DNA of 8,927 bases from an uncultured Clostridia bacterium (GTDB lineage Bacteria; Bacillota; Clostridia; Christensenellales; Borkfalkiaceae): contig CAMWLA010000047.1 in NCBI GenBank assembly GCA_947174975.1, forward strand, positions 1 to 8,927, read 5' to 3'. How positions within the stretch are numbered: the first letter of the stretch is position 1; each line of letters opens with the position of its first letter. The position numbers and the translations under genes were made by a program. Of the stretch, positions 6,323 to 8,927 are shown piece by piece. The notes under the pieces were generated by a model, which had not been told where the DNA came from, ran no database searches, and saw only the letters and a list, made by a program, of their open reading frames with translations.

Positions 6323-6444
6323 TAATTTGATTTAAGATATTGTATAACTGAAACTAACGCGTTCTGTATTTGCCGAAACTAAAATAGCAGAGCCGTAATA
6401 GCACAAATCAAGCACAATAAAATTAACAAAATTTTCTTTTTAAT
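6322..6444 (-). pseudogene. Decayed 40-codon membrane-peptide gene (ATT start, internal amber)
   Basis: A good ribosome binding site, AAAGGAG (6459-6453), lies 8 nt before ATT, not ATG. The frame reads IKKKILLILLCLICAITALL, then F, then TAG (6381-6379). It then continues FRQIQNALVSVIQYLKSN to a second TAG (6324-6322). The first half is a typical basic-plus-hydrophobic membrane or signal segment and the second looks like an amphipathic helix. Both lesions can be explained by single-base changes (ATG to ATT and a new TAG), so I read it as a recently inactivated small gene downstream of the lipoprotein. Its last base falls inside the dut-tail repeat. A functional 21-residue peptide started at ATT is possible but unlikely. 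Confidence 0.45.
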
Positions 6445-6473
6445 TAAATGGTCTCCTTTAAACTCAATATTTC

Positions 6474-6959
6474 TTAATAATCATCTAGATAAACGACTAA
6501 TTTATTCAAATCATAAAAATACAGTATTGCGCAACAATCACCCGTAGTTGCAAAATAATCACTATCCACTTCGGAACGCAATAACGTTAACCAACCGTAT
6601 TTATTTTCAAAATCGGGTACGGAAAAATTTTTCGTTATATCGTGCATTCTTTCATACTGATTTTCCTTAAAGTAATATTCAGTCAAAATTTCGGTATTTC
6701 CCTCATAAGAGAAAATCGAGTTAAATTCCTCGTCACTGCCGTCATAATTCAGCACGACGAAATATTCCCCATCCGTAGGACCGATATCCGAGGCATAGCT
6801 TTCTATCTCCACGTTTTTCGGCAAGGCAATGTTATACCATTCGGATAAATTTCTATTCAACTTTTCAATCGAAGGTTTACCGTAAAAACCGCAACCGCAA
6901 AAAAGAATTAAAGTAAAGCTTGTAAATAACATTACTATAGCTAAAATTTTCTTTTTCAT
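6474..6959 (-). CDS. Putative lipoprotein of unknown function
   Basis: A 161-residue protein with a lipoprotein signal peptide: MKKK, a hydrophobic stretch at 5-20, and lipobox FCGC with C23 as the likely lipidated residue. The mature part is acidic and rich in Tyr, Phe and Asp, with no motif I recognise. It should be anchored on the outer face of the membrane. It has its own consensus promoter (6990-7018), and GAAGGG lies 5 nt before the ATG. The gene is much more AT-rich than its neighbours: by hand count 6481-6540 has 16 G+C of 60, against 35 of 60 at 7261-7320 in dut. It sits alone between two copies of the dut tail, so it is probably acquired cargo. It may be a surface or immunity-type protein, but nothing in the sequence shows this. 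Confidence 0.75.
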   Translation of the reverse strand: MKKKILAIVMLFTSFTLILFCGCGFYGKPSIEKLNRNLSEWYNIALPKNVEIESYASDIGPTDGEYFVVLNYDGSDEEFNSIFSYEGNTEILTEYYFKENQYERMHDITKNFSVPDFENKYGWLTLLRSEVDSDYFATTGDCCAILYFYDLNKLVVYLDDY

Positions 6960-6989
6960 AAAAACCCTTCACCGTTTTTTGTACCTTAA

Positions 6990-7018
6990 ATTATACTACT
7001 TGCTAAACGGCGTGTCAA
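6990..7018 (-). promoter_or_regulatory. Consensus sigma-A promoter of the lipoprotein gene
   Basis: Minus strand: TTGACA (7018-7013), a 17-bp spacer, then TATAAT (6995-6990), both perfect. The first two bases of the -35 are the last two of the T tract of the dut terminator, so terminator and promoter are fused. The leader to the ATG at 6959 is about 25 nt. Confidence 0.9.
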
Positions 7019-7047
7019 AAAAAATATTGTAACACTTATGTTACAAT
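7017..7047 (-). terminator. Probable terminator of the present nrdD-nrdG-dut transcript
   Basis: ATTGTAACA (7026-7034) and TGTTACAAT (7039-7047) form a perfect 9-bp stem with a 4-nt loop. On the minus strand the stem is followed by A and eight T. The stem is AT-rich, so termination may be partial. It starts 39 nt beyond the dut stop. The same bases may also serve as an operator for the lipoprotein promoter. Confidence 0.65.
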
Positions 7048-7068
7048 GTGCTACATCCGTGTTACAAT
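7026..7068. promoter_or_regulatory. Array of TGTTACAAT motifs upstream of the lipoprotein promoter
   Basis: TGTTACAAT occurs exactly at 7039-7047 and 7060-7068, and in inverted form at 7026-7034. A degenerate copy, TGCTACAT, is at 7049-7056. The three same-orientation copies are spaced about one helical turn apart (10 and 11 bp). The array ends 8 bp upstream of the -35, the usual place for an activator or an overlapping repressor. As RNA, either upstream copy could pair with the last one, giving alternative hairpins. I do not recognise the regulator. Confidence 0.5.
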
Positions 7069-7080
7069 TCAAAAATTTAT

Positions 7081-7122
7081 AAAATTTTATTTTCTGCCGG
7101 TTGAACCGAACCCACCCGCACC
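7081..7122 (-). repeat. dut 3' end, inner copy of the 42-bp direct repeat
   Basis: This is the functional end of dut plus 6 bases after its stop. It matches 6281-6322 at 40 of 42 positions; the differences are at 7114 and 7119. The two copies bracket the 800-bp AT-rich lipoprotein block in direct orientation, so recombination between them would remove the block and leave one intact dut. Confidence 0.92.
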
Positions 7123-7530
7123 GCGGACCGTTTCCGAAAGAGCTTCACACTCAATAAACTGCGCCGTGATATACGGCGTAATGACGAGCTGGGCAATTCT
7201 TTCGCCCGCGTCGATTTTTTGCGTTTCTTCCGAATGGTTGTGAAGCGCAACCTTAACTTCGCCGCGGTAGTCGCAGTCAACAACGCCTACCTTGTTTGCG
7301 GGGGCAAGTCCCTTTTTCGTCGCAAGTCCGCTTCTCGCATAGATAAGCCCCGCGAAGCCTTGCGGCAATTCAAGCGCAATGCCCGTAGGCACAACGACCG
7401 TCGTGTGCGGTTTAATTTCGACTTCGCCGTCAACGCACGCATACAAATCTGCGCCTGCCGAAAACTCGCTTCCGTAAGTCGGTACAACCGCCTTATCATT
7501 TAATTTTTTAATATTAACTTTAACGTTCAT
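7087..7530 (-). CDS. dut: dUTP diphosphatase (dUTPase)
   Basis: Hydrolyses dUTP to dUMP and pyrophosphate, which keeps uracil out of DNA and supplies dUMP for dTMP synthesis. The 147-residue length fits the trimeric family. All five motifs are present: SAGADLYA (24-31), ARSGLA (65-70), GVVDCDYRGEVKVALHN (82-98, with catalytic D87), AGERIAQLVI (108-117) and the P-loop-like RGAGGFGSTG (136-145). I chose the ATG at 7530, only 2 nt after the nrdG stop. An in-frame TTG at 7557 would overlap nrdG and add nine non-conserved residues. No strong ribosome binding site precedes the ATG, so translation is probably coupled to nrdG. The last 36 bases of the gene are duplicated about 800 bp downstream. Motif V carries Ala in place of the more usual Ser, while the orphan copy has Ser. 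Confidence 0.96.
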   Translation of the reverse strand: MNVKVNIKKLNDKAVVPTYGSEFSAGADLYACVDGEVEIKPHTTVVVPTGIALELPQGFAGLIYARSGLATKKGLAPANKVGVVDCDYRGEVKVALHNHSEETQKIDAGERIAQLVITPYITAQFIECEALSETVRGAGGFGSTGRK

Positions 7531-7532
7531 AA

Positions 7533-8066
7533 TTACTGTTCTTTTTCTCCGTCCCAAAGAATAATTTTATCCCTTTTAAGCGACTCTTTCACAAGTATAA
7601 TGCGCTGATTTGACGAACCGCGGAATCTCAGATTCAAGTCCTTTAATTCCTCGACGAATCTGCCGTCCACAAGCACATCAAGGCAGCGAAGTATTTTCAT
7701 AACCGTTTCGGGGTCGCCCTTTTTGCCGGTTAAAAGGTCGCGCTCGTAATCGTAGCCGGTAAAGCACCAAAGCGATTTTTCGGGATAGCGCTTGCGCATC
7801 TTGCGCATAAACGGAGCGAGAACTTCGGCGTTTTCGGGTTCGAACGGGTCGCCGCCCAAAAGCGTAAAGCCCCTTATGTATTCCGGCTCCATTGCGTCTA
7901 AAATTTTATCTTCTACCTCTTCGGTAAACGGCTGACCGTAACCAAAATCCCACGTTTCGGGGTTGAAGCAGTTTTTGCACTGATTTCTGCAGCCGCTGAC
8001 GTACAGCGACACCCTAACCCCGGGACCGTTGGAAATATCGTACCATTTTATTGTCGCAAAATTCAT
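7533..8066 (-). CDS. nrdG: Anaerobic ribonucleotide reductase activating enzyme
   Basis: NrdG is a radical-SAM enzyme that cleaves S-adenosylmethionine on a [4Fe-4S] cluster and installs the glycyl radical on NrdD. This 177-residue protein has the cluster motif CRNQCKNC (C26, C30, C33) right after the typical GPGVRVSLYVSG. The SAM-binding GGDPF is at 71-75, and a conserved WCFTGY segment is near residue 100. It lies 78 nt after nrdD, its substrate, and just before dut. AAGGAT (8086-8081) is 14 nt from the ATG, which is long. The intervening bases are a perfect palindrome, AAACGT-G-ACGTTT (8067-8079), and a hairpin there would bring the binding site close to the start. The protein works only without oxygen. 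Confidence 0.96.
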   Translation of the reverse strand: MNFATIKWYDISNGPGVRVSLYVSGCRNQCKNCFNPETWDFGYGQPFTEEVEDKILDAMEPEYIRGFTLLGGDPFEPENAEVLAPFMRKMRKRYPEKSLWCFTGYDYERDLLTGKKGDPETVMKILRCLDVLVDGRFVEELKDLNLRFRGSSNQRIILVKESLKRDKIILWDGEKEQ

Positions 8067-8079
8067 AAACGTGACGTTT
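8067..8079. promoter_or_regulatory. 13-bp palindrome between the nrdG ribosome binding site and ATG
   Basis: AAACGT, one base, then ACGTTT ends exactly at the start codon and fills almost the whole 14-nt gap to AAGGAT. As RNA it could form a small hairpin that shortens the effective spacing, or it may be an operator. The evidence is sequence symmetry only. Confidence 0.35.
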
Positions 8080-8102
8080 AATCCTTGTATCTTTATTTGT
8101 TA

Positions 8103-8133
8103 ACGGTTGACCCGCATTGCGCAAGTCAACCGT
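8103..8133 (-). other. Intercistronic hairpin between nrdD and nrdG
   Basis: ACGGTTGAC (8103-8111) and GTCAACCGT (8125-8133) form a 9-bp stem around a 13-nt loop that contains the palindrome TTGCGCAA (8117-8124). No T run follows on the minus strand, so it is not a classic terminator. It may stabilise or help process the nrdD message and set the nrdD to nrdG ratio. Confidence 0.6.
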
Positions 8134-8144
8134 AAATCTTGTAA

Positions 8145-8927
8145 TTATAAATGAAGAACTCTTGCTTTGATTTCTTTGGTCTTACCGACGTTCCAGAAAT
8201 TCTCGCCGAGGTATCCGCAAGTACGGCGCGTAACGTTCATTTTGCGCTGATCCTTGTTGTGACATACGGGGCATTCCCACTCATTGTCGTCGTTGATAAT
8301 AATTTCGCCGTCGAAACCGCAGACGTGGCAGTAGTCGGACTTGGTATTGAATTCCGCATACTGGATATTGTCGTAAATAAATCTTACTACGTCCTCTATC
8401 GCCGTCAGATTGTGGCGCATATTGGGTATTTCGACGTAAGAGATTGCACCGCCCGAAGAAATCTTCTGGAACTGGCTTTCGAACTTGAACTTCGAGAACG
8501 CGTCGATATTTTCGCGTACGTCTACGTGGTAGCTGTTGGTGTAATAGCCCTTGTCCGTAATATCGGGAATTGAGCCGTATTTTTCCGCATCGATTCTCGC
8601 AAAGCGGTAGCAAAGCGACTCGGCGGGGGTGCCGTACAGCGCAAAGCCGATATTCGTTTCCTTCTTCCACTTCATGCAGTGGTCGCGAAGAGACTGCATT
8701 ACTTTAAGCGCAAATTCCGTGCCTGCGGGGTCGGTATGCGAAACGCCTTTAACAAGCTTGGTTACCTCGTACAAACCGATATATCCCAAGGAAATGGAAG
8801 AATATCCGCCGAACAAGAATTTATCTATCTTTTCTCCGGGTTGCAGTCTTGCAATTGCGCCATACTGCCAATGCACGGGTGAAACGTCGCTGGTTACGCC
8901 TTTAAGCGCTTCGTGGCGGCACATAAT
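8145..8927 (-). CDS. nrdD: Anaerobic ribonucleoside-triphosphate reductase, 3' part
   Basis: The C-terminal 260 codons of the class III ribonucleotide reductase, which turns NTPs into dNTPs using a glycyl radical. The gene continues past the right edge; the ATG at 8924 is internal and the frame stays open to 8927. Counting from that Met, the glycyl-radical motif RRTCGYLG is at 233-240, with the radical on G237. A zinc site uses C199 and C202 (CHVC) and C218 and C221 (CPVC). Other conserved segments are SPVHWQYGAIARL (15-27), GGYSSISLGYIGL (39-51) and GTPAESLCYRFA (98-109). NrdG, next in the operon, makes the radical. The promoter lies outside the window, so I cannot check for NrdR boxes. Confidence 0.97.
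   Translation of the reverse strand: MMCRHEALKGVTSDVSPVHWQYGAIARLQPGEKIDKFLFGGYSSISLGYIGLYEVTKLVKGVSHTDPAGTEFALKVMQSLRDHCMKWKKETNIGFALYGTPAESLCYRFARIDAEKYGSIPDITDKGYYTNSYHVDVRENIDAFSKFKFESQFQKISSGGAISYVEIPNMRHNLTAIEDVVRFIYDNIQYAEFNTKSDYCHVCGFDGEIIINDDNEWECPVCHNKDQRKMNVTRRTCGYLGENFWNVGKTKEIKARVLHL

Noticed and set aside
7028..7047. TTGTAACATAAGTGTTACAA as a Rex operator.
   Set aside because: The ends TTGT and ACAA fit, but the palindrome is 20 bp rather than 18 and the inner positions do not match. A terminator stem followed by eight T explains it better.
6323..7080. An insertion sequence or integrase gene between the dut tails.
   Set aside because: No transposase or recombinase frame and no terminal inverted repeats are visible. 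The only coding content is the lipoprotein and the decayed small frame.
7531..7557. A longer dut reading from a TTG at 7557.
   Set aside because: It would overlap nrdG by 25 nt and adds residues outside the conserved family start. The ATG at 7530 gives the usual length.
8103..8133. The nrdD-nrdG hairpin as an intrinsic terminator.
   Set aside because: No T tract follows on the minus strand, and nrdG plainly belongs to the same operon.
1..8927. CRISPR array, tRNA, rRNA or known riboswitch.
   Set aside because: I saw no repeat-spacer pattern, cloverleaf or conserved RNA motif by eye. A covariance-model search was not possible, so subtle RNAs could be missed.

Overview
This window looks like chromosomal DNA of an anaerobic, low-to-moderate-GC Bacillota, most likely an uncultured Clostridia lineage. 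The evidence is a class III (oxygen-sensitive) ribonucleotide reductase system, a Rex NAD(H) sensor of the clostridial type, a ROK sugar kinase, AGGAG-type ribosome binding sites and near-consensus sigma-A promoters with 17-bp spacers. I cannot name the species. Every gene I support is on the minus strand, so transcription runs from high to low coordinates.

Layout in transcription order. (1) 8927 to 7087: the 3' part of nrdD (cut by the window edge), nrdG and dut. Together they make dNTPs anaerobically and remove dUTP. (2) 7122 to 6281: an AT-rich block of about 800 bp flanked by two near-identical copies of the dut 3' end. It holds a terminator, a consensus promoter overlapping that terminator, an array of TGTTACAAT motifs, one unrecognised lipoprotein gene and a decayed 40-codon membrane-peptide reading frame. 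The outer dut-tail copy is followed by a strong terminator that probably once closed the nrdD-nrdG-dut operon. (3) 6240 to 404: one long operon with a perfect promoter (TTGACA, 17 bp, TATAAT), then a ROK-family glucokinase, rex, a small two-helix membrane protein, a large RND efflux permease, and an XRE regulator with a two-helix membrane tail, closed by a terminator right after the last stop. (4) 398 to 37: a monocistronic 71-residue membrane protein with its own promoter, a pair of 18-bp direct repeats at 21-bp period just upstream of the -35, and its own terminator.

How the parts fit: the operon in (3) joins carbohydrate phosphorylation, redox-responsive repression and export. This suggests, by inference only, an efflux system tied to glycolytic NADH state. 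No membrane-fusion partner for the permease is visible. The most unusual item is the dut-tail duplication around the lipoprotein block. It resembles the footprint of an element that integrates into a gene's 3' end and restores it, but no integrase is present.
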